A DNA stretch of 64,000 nt from positions 806,001 through 870,000 of the forward strand of contig NZ_CP123620.1 in assembly GCF_029873215.1 (NCBI RefSeq), given 5' to 3'. This document shows positions 48,167-57,517 of this stretch, one piece after another (positions within the stretch are counted from its first letter, which is position 1; the number at the start of each line of letters is the position of its first letter). The notes beneath the pieces were generated by a model. The model did no database searches and was not told the origin of the DNA. It saw only the letters and a program-made list of their open reading frames with translations. Origin of the DNA: Nocardioides sp. BP30. GTDB taxonomy: Bacteria > Actinomycetota > Actinomycetes > Propionibacteriales > Nocardioidaceae. The translations under genes and the position numbers were made by a program.

Positions 48167-51100
48167 GTGGTCAACCTGCCGCACCACCGCCGCCGCCTCG
48201 TTAGCATGCTTGCGATTAGCAGCTTGATACTCGGCGGGACCGCGTCTCTAGATGCAACTCGAGCGCGCGCCGAAGCCGCGACCGTGCATGAGCGCGCGTC
48301 ACTCGTCAAGTCGCCAAAGTTGAAGACACCGACCGCCCTACGAGCACATCAGGCTCCCACATCTGCCCCGGCAGCGACTGTTGAGCACCTAAGCCATGAG
48401 ATCACGGCCGATCGAACGGCCACGACTAGCACATGGCAAGATAGTGACGGATCGCTAACTATTAAAAGCTACGCCCACCCGAAATTCTACAGGCCGACTA
48501 GGTCAGCGACTTGGCAGAAGATTGATCCCACACTCACTCGCACCAAGATCGCGCCAGGCCAATGGTCTTCTGGTGCAAATAATTGGCACGTGCACTTCGG
48601 TCCGATTGACGGAACAGACTCATTTGAAAGCATTGACGTGCTCGACCGAAGTGTCGGGATACGCCCGATCGCAACACAAACAGCGAAGGAAGAGATCAAG
48701 CCGGAGGTGAGCGACGCCGCGGCGGTATACCGGGACGCGTGGCCGGAAACCGATCTCCATGAGGTGGTGACTTCGGATTCTGTAGAAGAAAGCATCATCC
48801 TAAAAAACCGGCAAGCGGCGGCGCATTATTCATTCAAAGTCGAAGGTGCTACGGTCCACGAAAACACTAATGGTAGTCTGGACCTTCGGCGCGGCGGCCA
48901 GACTCTGGGAACGATCCACGCTCCAACGATTGCTACATCAGCTCCGTCGTCCAAGCACAACCTGAAAGTTAGCACGCAGCGACCATCGGGGTCTCCCGGT
49001 ATCACAGCCAGCGGAGTGCATTACCGTGTTGCGGGCGATACGATCTCTGTGGAAATCTCGCGCTCATGGCTCACTGGCGTCAGCGAATCGGCGTTCCCCA
49101 TCGTGATTGATCCATCGTTTGTTCCGGCGACGCCGTCGAGAGCATCGCAGGCAAAGTCATTTTCAACATCCGGTGGGACCTCCAACGGCAGCGTGGTTGT
49201 TGGCCAAGCGGGAACCGGCCCAAGTTGGGACGGCGCGGCCTACATCGCAACTCCGGCAACACCAACCCGTGCGTTGGGGCAACAGGGCTGGCAGATGACA
49301 GACGCCGAGCTTTCGGCGACATGCGCCAGCCACATCTGCCCGATGGAATATGGAGAGATCACGGGCCTCAACAGCTTGCCGACTAACTGGTCGGGCGTGC
49401 TCAACGGAGAGTTGCTCGCGCAGAATCTTACCGGGGCACCAGCGAACGTAATTTCTGGTCCTGTCACCCGTTGGTTCGTCGCGCATCCCTCGGGGTCGTG
49501 GTTTGGATTTTACGCGCAGGGAATAGACACCAGCGAGCAAACGGGCAACCAAAGCTACGCCTCCGTCACATTACCGGAAGCAAACATCTACGCTTCGTTC
49601 GTGTATTACCAGGAACCGGCCGCACCACAACTCATTTCGCCCACTCAGGGCAGTGTCGTGGCAACATCGACGCCCACGTTTACTGCGAGTACGACGGACA
49701 CCGAGATGTGCAAGTACGACTCTCCGTTGCCGACAAGCGATGGAGTGATGTGCGACCAGCCACAGAACGTGACATACGACTTCAAGGTTACTCAAACCGA
49801 ATTTGGGTACGCGGATGGACAGATCGTCGCGGATTCCGGTTGGATCCAGCAACCGTTCACGCTCGGCGCAGATTCTGGTCCTGAGGGTCACGAGGTGAGA
49901 ACCTCTGACCCGACATGGGCAGTACCGCCAGGTTCCCTCGTGGATGGTGCAACGTACTGGGTCAGTGTGCAGGCAGCCGACTCGAATCAAAACCCAGAGG
50001 CAACTGGACCGGAAGTCATTGCTCCACCTGCCAACCCGCGAACCCCAACTGAGATCACGGTGAAGCTCCGCGCTGGTGGCGGAGGTCCCAGTTCCATGGA
50101 CAGTGTCGGCGCTGCCCCTGGGCAGACGTCGACCCCCAGCCAGGGCTCACCGTCTCCCGGTGCCGCAACAGCAACGGAATCCGTGAATCTCACGACCGGA
50201 AACTTGGTACTTTCGGCGCAAACTCCGCACATGACCACCCTTGCGGGCCCGGCTGGCGTCACGCTTACCTACAATTCGATCGGGTCCTCTATCGATACGG
50301 GGTCTCAGTACGGCCTGACCGCCTCCTATTATCTCGACACTGGAAATCACAGCTATCCCTCGACAAGCGTTGGCACGGCGGTGACGCCATCGATTGATAC
50401 GGTATCCGATTCGTTCACGCGGACACAGCCTCCGATCGGTGGCCTTCCGGCACTAACGCCATACCTGGCAAAATGGCTCGGAACTGTGACTGTACCGACC
50501 GGAACTTGGCAGCTAGGCGGCCTTGCCAGCGGAGGGATGCGCATCTATCTCGACGGTTCTTCCACGCCGATATTCGATGACTGGGACGGGACGAGGAAGT
50601 CCTTATCGTTCGGATCCGGAGTGGCCGGTGGCGCGCATCAGATCGAGGTTGACGCTTGGGATCCTGCGCAGGCGACTCAGATCCAGTTATGGGCGAATAA
50701 TTTAACGGACCCCACTTCTCCGGTGCCGAGCGTCGTTCCGTCGTCGTGGCTTAATCCACACGCTAACGGCTTGCCCGTTGGTTGGACACTTGGAACAGGC
50801 GCGACTGCCCAATGGACGTCAATCTCAGACATGGGAGAAATTGTCGTGCTTCGGAGTCCGTTGGGGGCGACTGAGGCATTCGTTCCGAATGGCGACGGGA
50901 CCTATACTCCGGCAAGCGGAGGAAATGATTCGTTATCGTTGGCAGATGGGGCGTTTCAACTAAATACCACAGACGGATACATGTATCGGTTCTCGACGGG
51001 CGGAGAACTTCTCGCAATGTCGACAGTGGCAGACGACCTGCATCCGACTGCTTTACAATACGCTTACGGACCAGAATCTGCGACGACCGGCTCCCCGCTC

Positions 51101-54100
51101 GTACTACAGGAAATCCGAGACCCAGTTTCGAATAGAACCATCGACCTGTCGTATGGAGCTTCGAGCGCCTGCGCGGTTCCCAATGCTTTTGCCCTATTGT
51201 GCGCGGTAAAATACTGGGACGGAACGCACACTAGCTTTACTTACAACGCAAACGCAGAACTGGCAGAGGTTGACAACCCGGGGAACAGCGACACTGTATA
51301 TGGCTACGACTCAGATAACCGCCTCGACGATATCCGAGACTCGCTGGCAAACGACGAGATATCCGCTGGTGAAATCTCGGGCGAAGACTGTTCAAACGAA
51401 AATAGACAGTGCGCGTTCGACACTTGGATAAGCTACGACAGTATGGGAAGGGTCAGCTCGATCCTGGAGCCCCAGACTGGTACCAAACCAGACCGGGCAT
51501 CGCGAAGCTACGTCTATTCATCGTCAAGTACTTCAGCGGGGGCGGGCTCGACTTCCGTTTCAATCGGCGGGTATGATCCATCGTCCGGATATGACGAAAA
51601 GGTCGACCATGACGCCGAAGGCCGAATTTCGGCACAACTGTCAGCAGACGGCACCACCAATTACGTAACCTGGGATTCTCAAGATCGGCCCATTATGTCC
51701 GTTCGAGATGGCGAGCAAACCAGCCAGGTGTATGACGAGGAGTCGAACGTCACCGATAAGTATGGTCCGGCGCCGGTCGCTTGCTTCGACGCGGCCTCGA
51801 TGCCGTCAGGAGTAACGGCGAATGGTCCTGCAATCGGTTATCGGCCGCTCGCTGACTCGTCAAGTGCTGAAGGTTGCGGTGTTGTGGTGCCTCATGCCAC
51901 TAACACCTACGACGAGGGGCTCAGTGGGCTCGCGGCAGAGTACTGGCCGAACGGCGCGGAGTCCGGCTCCCCCGTGCTTCACACCACCGGTGTGGATGCA
52001 CCAGCCTCAGCGTGTCAGGAGTCCTCGGCAGACTCGAACTCGACGAGCCTGTGCGCGAAGTGGCCGTCCGGGTCCACGCCGGCGAACATTGGCACTGATA
52101 CTGACCACCAGTGGTCAATGCGTCTGACGGGAACGATCAGTTTGCCCAGCAGCGGCCAGTGGATGATGTGTGTCTTCAACTCCTCGAATCTTAATCTTAC
52201 TGTCGACATCGACGGATCGTTGGAGACCACCACTGACGCATACGTGACACCCGACTCGGCGAACGAGGGCTACTACCACGGTCCTCCGCCAGCGAGTATC
52301 GCAGAAAACAACACCCAATTTTCCGGATGGTTGTCACCCTCCTGCGGGTATGGATTTGAAGAAGACCCGATCTACCGATCTCTGTCGGCAGGAGTCCATT
52401 CGATATCGGTCGACCTCCAAGAATCGTCAGCGTCAACGACAGGGTTTGACGTAATGCTTTTGGCCCCCGGCAGCAGCACATTGGCGGAGGTGCCGCTTTC
52501 ATCCCTGAGTCCTGGATACGGGCTGAGCACGTCGGCGGTCGACCCAGACGGACTGCGGACGAGGACGACATATTCGGCTGAGAACTTGGGCCCGGAATAC
52601 GGTTTGCCGACTGCGGAGACAGCTGGAGCGGGCACTGGGGCAGCGACTACCACGACTACGACTTACGAGCCGCCATCGGCAGGATATCTCCGTCGCACCA
52701 GTTCGACCCTTCCCAGCGGGGCGACTACCACCTACGACTATTACTCCGGCATCGGTGGACCAGTTGCGGCCGTGTGTGGAGTGTCGTCCGACACGCCACA
52801 AGGCGGCCAAGTTGAGGCTGAGACGGAGCCCGGCGCCAACGGCGGAGCCGGACGCGAGCAGCAGTTCGTTTATGATGCGGCCGGCCGGCAAGTCGGCCGT
52901 CGTGTCGGACCAGCAGCATCTATCACTTCGGCACTATGGCAGTGCACCGCGTACGATTCTCGGGGCCGGGTTACCTCGGTGACGATTCCTGCGAACGCAA
53001 CTTCAGCAGCTCGCACCGTTTCGTACGGCTACAACGTTGGCGGAAACCCTGCCACTAGTAGTGTTTCCGACGGGTCTGGAACGATTAGCTCGACGGTCGA
53101 CCTCCTGGGGCGGCCGGTTAGTTACACGGATGCGAGTGGAACCACCACTGCCACGATGTATACCCGATCGGGCCTAGTCGCGGGCACAGCGGGCCCGCAG
53201 GGCACCATCGTGCCGCTCATCAACTCCGAAACAAGCAAAGTGGACGCAACATATGTGAATGGTACGCGGGTTGCTTCGATGACGTATTCCGGCCCCGGCG
53301 GGCAACTCAGCGGAGTGCTGTACGGCAACGGTGATTCGGCGGCGATAAGTTATGACGCCTTCCAGCGCGAGGATGAAGTTCTGTTCAACGACGATTCGAG
53401 CGGGGGGTTCATTAGCGGCGAAAAGATCTCGAGATCTGCTGCGGGTCGGATTGTCACCGACTTGCAAGATGTTGACGGCACGCAGCTGACCAATCCGAAC
53501 CCAGCAGGAGTCGACGCGCCGGATTATGTTTACGACGGCTCGGGACGTTTGGTTTCGGCTTACGAATCGGACGGGCTTGCGGTTTTCGGTTATGGAACAA
53601 ACAGCCCGTCAGAGGGATGCGTCAACTCTTCGCAGGGTGCAGACACAAACCGGACGAGCGTCACAATTCACCATATCTCGGGTTCGTCGTCGACTACCGA
53701 TTACTGCTACAACATGGCCAATCAGTTGGTCTCATCCATGACTGGCTCTCGTGTGTCGTCGAACTACGCTTATGACGGGAGAGGCAATCAGACGGAAGAC
53801 GATGGCATGTCGCTCACGTGGGATTCTTCCGGTCGTCTTGCAACCACGACGACGGCTTCCGGCATGACGACGACATATAGTTACGATGCGGTCGATCGCG
53901 TAACTCGGGTTCAAAGCGGTAGCGATGTAGTTCAGTATGTCTATGCTGGATATTCCGACGTTGCATCGGAGGCAATCGCTGGAACGACGAGGATGCTGCA
54001 GGTCCCTCTTGCTGGTGGCGTCGTGTTGAGTTTGGCGAATGTTTCGAGTAACGATGTTTGGTCGTTCTCGGATCTAAAGGGGAACCTTGTTGCGTCGGCC

Positions 54101-54829
54101 GACGACTCGGGTGCAGTCATTGGATCGCCAGCCACGTACGACCCGTGGGGTCGTCTAATCAGTGGCCAGGCGCCGAGCAACACCGGCGGTACGGATCAGC
54201 TTGGCGCGAACGGCGCGTTCGGCAAAACCACGGATTCGTCCTCAGGGCTAATTATGCTGGGCGCACGTGCTCTCAATCCCTCCGAGGGCCGTTTCATGAC
54301 TGTAGATCCTGTTGAGGGTGGATGTGCGAACCCTTATACTTATAGCTTTGGTGACCCGATAAATCATCCGGACCTGACCGGCCGAGACGGTTGCGATTCC
54401 TCCGGTCTTCTCGCGGGTATGATCTCCATAACCTTGGGCATCACTTCAATGGCCATCGCCGTTAGTGTAGGTGCGGAAGCAGTCCCGCTACTGGTGGCTC
54501 TAGGGGCCACTGGTCTGTTGGCGGGTGCTTATGCGACCTATACCGACCGCAGTTGTATGCAAGGTAATGACGACGCGTGCCCAGGCTTTATTCTTGGTGC
54601 GGCCGGAACCGTTCTTTCGCTCCCGAGTCTTGCACCGGGATTGCCGGACATCGTTGGCCTGCCCGCCTCTGCTGCCGGCATCTCACTGGGCACAGCAGGA
54701 ACTATCGCCGACCTAGTCTCCGGGTACGGGAGTGCCGTGTGCAGCGTGGAAGGCGTAATTCATGACATTGGCACCGGCATCGGTGATCTCATCGGAGGCG
54801 TTGCCGGATTCCTCGGAAATCTGTTTTAG
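48167..54829 (+). CDS. Giant secreted RHS/YD-repeat protein, candidate polymorphic toxin
   Basis: A 2220-aa protein. A signal peptide (LVSMLAISSLILGGTASLDA, then ARAEA) starts it. Residues 40-500 are a beta-rich N-terminal region. Two PA14-like domains follow, at about 690-850 (TASYYLDTG...LAKWLGTVTVPTG) and 1250-1440 (GLAAEYWPNG...WSMRLTGTISLP). YD repeats occupy about 960-2040, for example VYGYDSDNRLDDI, FVYDAAGRQVGRR and YVYDGSGRLVSAY. The RHS core ends with GARALNPSEGRFMTVDPVEG and YTYSFGDPINHPDLTG. The last 145 aa form a distinct Gly/Ala-rich hydrophobic tail. GC content is clearly lower than in neighbours, a sign of transfer. The GTG at 48167 is preferred over a TTG at 48155 because GGAG sits 6 bases before it. 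Toxin function is inferred from family and layout. Confidence 0.88.
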   Translation: MVNLPHHRRRLVSMLAISSLILGGTASLDATRARAEAATVHERASLVKSPKLKTPTALRAHQAPTSAPAATVEHLSHEITADRTATTSTWQDSDGSLTIKSYAHPKFYRPTRSATWQKIDPTLTRTKIAPGQWSSGANNWHVHFGPIDGTDSFESIDVLDRSVGIRPIATQTAKEEIKPEVSDAAAVYRDAWPETDLHEVVTSDSVEESIILKNRQAAAHYSFKVEGATVHENTNGSLDLRRGGQTLGTIHAPTIATSAPSSKHNLKVSTQRPSGSPGITASGVHYRVAGDTISVEISRSWLTGVSESAFPIVIDPSFVPATPSRASQAKSFSTSGGTSNGSVVVGQAGTGPSWDGAAYIATPATPTRALGQQGWQMTDAELSATCASHICPMEYGEITGLNSLPTNWSGVLNGELLAQNLTGAPANVISGPVTRWFVAHPSGSWFGFYAQGIDTSEQTGNQSYASVTLPEANIYASFVYYQEPAAPQLISPTQGSVVATSTPTFTASTTDTEMCKYDSPLPTSDGVMCDQPQNVTYDFKVTQTEFGYADGQIVADSGWIQQPFTLGADSGPEGHEVRTSDPTWAVPPGSLVDGATYWVSVQAADSNQNPEATGPEVIAPPANPRTPTEITVKLRAGGGGPSSMDSVGAAPGQTSTPSQGSPSPGAATATESVNLTTGNLVLSAQTPHMTTLAGPAGVTLTYNSIGSSIDTGSQYGLTASYYLDTGNHSYPSTSVGTAVTPSIDTVSDSFTRTQPPIGGLPALTPYLAKWLGTVTVPTGTWQLGGLASGGMRIYLDGSSTPIFDDWDGTRKSLSFGSGVAGGAHQIEVDAWDPAQATQIQLWANNLTDPTSPVPSVVPSSWLNPHANGLPVGWTLGTGATAQWTSISDMGEIVVLRSPLGATEAFVPNGDGTYTPASGGNDSLSLADGAFQLNTTDGYMYRFSTGGELLAMSTVADDLHPTALQYAYGPESATTGSPLVLQEIRDPVSNRTIDLSYGASSACAVPNAFALLCAVKYWDGTHTSFTYNANAELAEVDNPGNSDTVYGYDSDNRLDDIRDSLANDEISAGEISGEDCSNENRQCAFDTWISYDSMGRVSSILEPQTGTKPDRASRSYVYSSSSTSAGAGSTSVSIGGYDPSSGYDEKVDHDAEGRISAQLSADGTTNYVTWDSQDRPIMSVRDGEQTSQVYDEESNVTDKYGPAPVACFDAASMPSGVTANGPAIGYRPLADSSSAEGCGVVVPHATNTYDEGLSGLAAEYWPNGAESGSPVLHTTGVDAPASACQESSADSNSTSLCAKWPSGSTPANIGTDTDHQWSMRLTGTISLPSSGQWMMCVFNSSNLNLTVDIDGSLETTTDAYVTPDSANEGYYHGPPPASIAENNTQFSGWLSPSCGYGFEEDPIYRSLSAGVHSISVDLQESSASTTGFDVMLLAPGSSTLAEVPLSSLSPGYGLSTSAVDPDGLRTRTTYSAENLGPEYGLPTAETAGAGTGAATTTTTTYEPPSAGYLRRTSSTLPSGATTTYDYYSGIGGPVAAVCGVSSDTPQGGQVEAETEPGANGGAGREQQFVYDAAGRQVGRRVGPAASITSALWQCTAYDSRGRVTSVTIPANATSAARTVSYGYNVGGNPATSSVSDGSGTISSTVDLLGRPVSYTDASGTTTATMYTRSGLVAGTAGPQGTIVPLINSETSKVDATYVNGTRVASMTYSGPGGQLSGVLYGNGDSAAISYDAFQREDEVLFNDDSSGGFISGEKISRSAAGRIVTDLQDVDGTQLTNPNPAGVDAPDYVYDGSGRLVSAYESDGLAVFGYGTNSPSEGCVNSSQGADTNRTSVTIHHISGSSSTTDYCYNMANQLVSSMTGSRVSSNYAYDGRGNQTEDDGMSLTWDSSGRLATTTTASGMTTTYSYDAVDRVTRVQSGSDVVQYVYAGYSDVASEAIAGTTRMLQVPLAGGVVLSLANVSSNDVWSFSDLKGNLVASADDSGAVIGSPATYDPWGRLISGQAPSNTGGTDQLGANGAFGKTTDSSSGLIMLGARALNPSEGRFMTVDPVEGGCANPYTYSFGDPINHPDLTGRDGCDSSGLLAGMISITLGITSMAIAVSVGAEAVPLLVALGATGLLAGAYATYTDRSCMQGNDDACPGFILGAAGTVLSLPSLAPGLPDIVGLPASAAGISLGTAGTIADLVSGYGSAVCSVEGVIHDIGTGIGDLIGGVAGFLGNLF

Positions 54830-54834
54830 AGGCG

Positions 54835-55203
54835 ATGGTGGTTGGGTTGAGTTTGGAAAGCATGGCGCCAGCGCCGTTCCACGCGCTGAGTCTGCCGGAG
54901 AGAAGGCTCGCCGTTCGTTACTTTGCTGTTTACGTAGATCGGCTGCATCGGGGACTTCCGGCTAGGCGGGGTCAGTCCGAATTAGCGTGTGCCCAGGCTG
55001 CCTGCGCTCAGGCGCTAAGATGGCGAACAGTTCCTATCGGCCTTCTTGGCGCTATTGGCCTGGTTCTGTTGACGGCGCATCTCGGTTCTTGGGGCATTTG
55101 GTCAGGCGTCGTGCTCATTTTGGTCTTTATTGCCGGAACGATACATGCTGTCATGGTTGCGCAGAAACAAGTCCAATACTTTCGGAATGCGTCTGATCGA
55201 TAG
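54835..55203 (+). CDS. Two-TM membrane protein, candidate immunity protein
   Basis: A 122-aa protein starting 5 bases after the RHS stop, in the same low-GC style. Residues 1-60 are basic and cytosolic (ERRLAVRYFAVYVDRLHRGL). Two TM helices follow, VPIGLLGAIGLVLLTAHLG and WSGVVLILVFIAGTIHAVMV, then a short basic tail. Position right after a toxin-like gene and membrane location fit an immunity protein against a membrane-acting effector. There is no family I recognise, so the role is an inference from context. Confidence 0.6.
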   Translation: MVVGLSLESMAPAPFHALSLPERRLAVRYFAVYVDRLHRGLPARRGQSELACAQAACAQALRWRTVPIGLLGAIGLVLLTAHLGSWGIWSGVVLILVFIAGTIHAVMVAQKQVQYFRNASDR

Positions 55204-55224
55204 GAATTGTCGTGTGCCCATGCA

Positions 55225-56158
55225 GTGCTTGAAGCGTGGCAGATCCCGTATGGTTGCCGAGAGCAGCGGACGCCGCGCTCATCGCCATTGGCCGACGTGC
55301 GTAGCGTGGCGGAGCCCTGTAGCGGGTTCCACTGGCGGTCGTAGACGTCGACTATGGCATCCGAGCTGTGACGGGTCACCAGGCGTACGGCGCGGGTTGA
55401 GGCTCCTGCGCGCCGGCCCTGGGTGACCAGGCCGGCGCGCAGCGAGTGGTAGCCGTACAGGTCGGCTCGATAGCCGGCGGCGTCGAGGCGGGTCAGGATC
55501 ATCTCCCCCAGCGCATTGCCGGTGATGCCGCGCAGCCGCGGCGCCTCACCGGTCCCGCCGGCGGACACCAGGTTCCCCGAGGTCCAGGTCGGCGTTGCGA
55601 TCGTGGCGGTGCGCCGGTTGCGGTAGGTCGCTCGCAGCACGGGCTGCTCGGCAGCCAGCGCTGGGGAGTCCGGAAGACCTGCCCGGCAGATGTGGGTCGT
55701 GCACTCCGGCTGATGGGTCTGGTGGTTGAACAGGATCCGCATCGTCTCCCGACGCTGCTCTGAAGCGTCTAGATCGGGATCGGAGGCAATCGCGACCAGG
55801 CCTGCCCAGTGGACGTAGGCACACGCGACGCAAGTGCGCGTTGCGGACCCGTAGGGCACGGCTATTAGGGAGGGCTTGGCGTTGTCCTGGTTGGCCTTCG
55901 ACTTGCCGACGGTGATCCACAACCCGTCGTGCGGGTGGAGCTCGACCTGGCCGAAGCGCAGCGCGGCCACCTCCGAGCGGCGCAGTGCCGCGGCCCACCG
56001 CAGCCACGGTGCGAGGGTGTCGCGCTGTCGCGCGCGGCCGAGACGCCGGCCGCGTAGATGTCGTGCTCCATCGTATCGATGAGGGTGAGCAGGTCCTGCG
56101 GCAGCAGTGGCCGCTTGCGGACCACGGGCCCCTGGCGCTTGCTGGCCAGCCCGAAGAG
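55225..56158 (-). pseudogene. Tyrosine integrase, 5'-truncated by IS3 and frameshifted
   Basis: The catalytic domain is recognisable: first Arg region WLRWAAALRRSEVAALRFGQ, then GYHSLRAGLVTQGRRAGAS (HxxR), LVTRHSSDAIVDVYDR with the second His and the nucleophile Tyr at about 55340. The upstream part PVVRKRPLLPQDLLTLID lies in a neighbouring frame, so a one-base shift near 56020 splits the gene. Beyond 56158 the IS3 element begins and the N-terminal half is gone. The 3' end runs without a proper stop towards the RHS-linked membrane gene. It differs from the integrase stub at the left end of the island. Confidence 0.8.
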
Positions 56159-56229
56159 GGGTCTGCTGAACGAGTAGGGGACTTCCAGATCGGCTAGGAC
56201 GAGGGTCCTGGCTGGAAGGATGGTCCATC

Positions 56230-56538
56230 GTGGCTGGCAGGTATCCCAGAGAGTTCAAGGATGACGTGATCCGGGTCGCCCGTGATTGCGGTCCGGGTGA
56301 GACTCTCGAGCAGATCGCGCACGACTTCGGTGTGCATCCGGTGACACTCTCGAAGTGGATCCGTGAAGCCGATGTCGAGGACGGCATCAAGCCCGGCCTC
56401 ACGAAGGACCAGGCCGCCGAGCTGCGGGAAGCAAGGCGCCGGATTCGGCGTCTGGAGCAGGAGAACGAAGTACTTCGCCGGGCGACGGCGTATCTGTCGC
56501 AGGCTAATCTCCCGGGAAAAGGCTCTACCCGCTCGTGA
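56230..56538 (+). CDS. IS3 transposase OrfA
   Basis: 102 aa, intact. It has the helix-turn-helix LEQIAHDFGVHPVTLSKWIR and a leucine zipper LREARRRIRRLEQENEVLRR that mediates multimerisation. It overlaps orfB by four bases; a GGGAAAAGG run at 56514-56522 is where programmed -1 frameshifting normally makes the OrfAB fusion. Confidence 0.88.
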   Translation: MAGRYPREFKDDVIRVARDCGPGETLEQIAHDFGVHPVTLSKWIREADVEDGIKPGLTKDQAAELREARRRIRRLEQENEVLRRATAYLSQANLPGKGSTRS

Positions 56539-57455
56539 GAGACCTCGCGGCGAGCGGTGTGCCCGCGCAGGTCGCCCTGGAGACGCTCGGACTGGGTCGC
56601 TCGCCCTACTACCGCTGGCTCAAGAACCCCGTCACCGATTCGGAGTTGAGCCAGGCCTACCTCGCGAACGCGTTGTTCGACGCCCACCGAGACGACCCGG
56701 AGTTCGGCTACCGGTTCCTCTTCGACGAGGTTAGCGACGCCGGCCACGAAGTGTCAGAGCGCACCGTATGGCGGATCTGCTCGGACAACGGCTGGTGGAG
56801 CGTGTTCGGAAAGAAGAAGCGCGGCAAGAAGGCCGGCGGAAACAGGGTCGGCGCGCCCGCGCATGAGGACCTGGCATGAGGACCTGGCATGAGGACCTGG
56901 CATGAGGACCTGGTGCGCCGCGACTTCAGCGCCGAGCGGCCCAACCAGCTGTGGTTGCCCGACTTGACCGAGCACCGCACGGCCGAAGGCAAGCTGTACC
57001 TCTGCCGCGATCAAGGACGTCTGGTCCAACCGCATCGTCGGGTACTCCATCAGCGATCGGATGGAGTCCAAGATCGCTGTCGACGCGCTCAACAACGCGG
57101 TCGCCAGGCGTCGGATCGATGGCATCGGGGTTGATGGATGTCGTCTGCATTCTCATCGCGGGTCGCAATTTCGCAGCCGGAAGCTGCAGCAGGCGTTGTG
57201 GCGTCATCAGATGCTCGGATCGATGGGCCAGGTCGGCTCTGCTGGCGACAACGCGGCGATGGAGTCGTTCTTCAGCCTGCTGCAGAACAACGTCCTCAAC
57301 CGCCGTCGCTGGGACACCCGAGAGGAACTCCGCATCGCGATCGTGTCCTGGATCGAGCGGACCTACCACCGCCGTCGACGCCAAGACCGGCTCGGTCGGT
57401 TGACCCGATCGAGTTCGAAATCATGATGAGCAAGGCCGCCGATCAGGCAGCGTAA
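56535..57455 (+). pseudogene. IS3 transposase OrfB, broken
   Basis: The N-terminal part to SVFGKKKRGKKAGGNRVGAP is fine, then a four-copy 13-bp repeat puts a TGA in frame at 56877. Reading resumes as DFSAERPNQLWLPDLTEHRT with the first catalytic Asp, shifts by an extra C near 57006, and continues as KIAVDALNNAVARRRIDGIG. The second catalytic Asp is lost: LHSHRGSQF instead of HSDRGSQF. The Glu remains in NAAMESFFSLLQ. A missing C near 57407 shifts the end, which in frame would finish IEFEIMMSKAADQAA. Confidence 0.85.
56862..56913 (+). repeat. Four tandem copies of a 13-bp unit inside orfB
   Basis: CATGAGGACCTGG is repeated four times without spacer. The ancestral gene would have one copy. The three extra copies add 39 bases, which keeps the frame downstream, yet the 13-base phase creates an in-frame TGA. 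Replication slippage is the likely cause. Confidence 0.9.
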
Positions 57456-57485
57456 TCAGAAGTCCCCTGATCGTTCAGCAGACCC

Positions 57486-57510
57486 AAGGTTCGAATCCTT
57501 CACCTGCCAC
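57486..57510 (+). repeat. attR-like copy of the tRNA-Tyr 3' end (25 bp)
   Basis: Exact copy of 41086-41110. It starts at the right end of the IS3 element and is followed by the IS481 copy. It marks the right boundary of the main island. Confidence 0.88.
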
Positions 57511-57517
57511 CGTGTGA

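Larger units (their letters stand above)
56159..57485 (+). mobile_element. IS3-family element, degenerate
   Basis: About 1.33 kb with inverted ends GGGTCTGCTGAACGAGTAGG at the left and, inverted, GGGTCTGCTGAACGATCAGG at the right, both followed by GGACTTC. It carries overlapping orfA and orfB. The right end touches the second tRNA-Tyr fragment directly, and the left end interrupts the integrase. orfB is damaged, so the copy is probably inactive. Confidence 0.82.

Noticed and set aside
55008-56747. A 579-codon minus-strand frame read as one protein
   Set aside because: It joins antisense IS3 sequence to the integrase fragment and runs under the membrane gene. Only the integrase part has motifs.
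56862-56913. The 13-bp tandem repeat as a CRISPR
   Set aside because: The units abut with no spacers and lie inside a transposase gene. No CRISPR array or cas gene was seen in the window.
57486-57510. A second tRNA-Tyr gene
   Set aside because: Only the T arm and 3' acceptor strand are present; there is no anticodon arm or 5' half.
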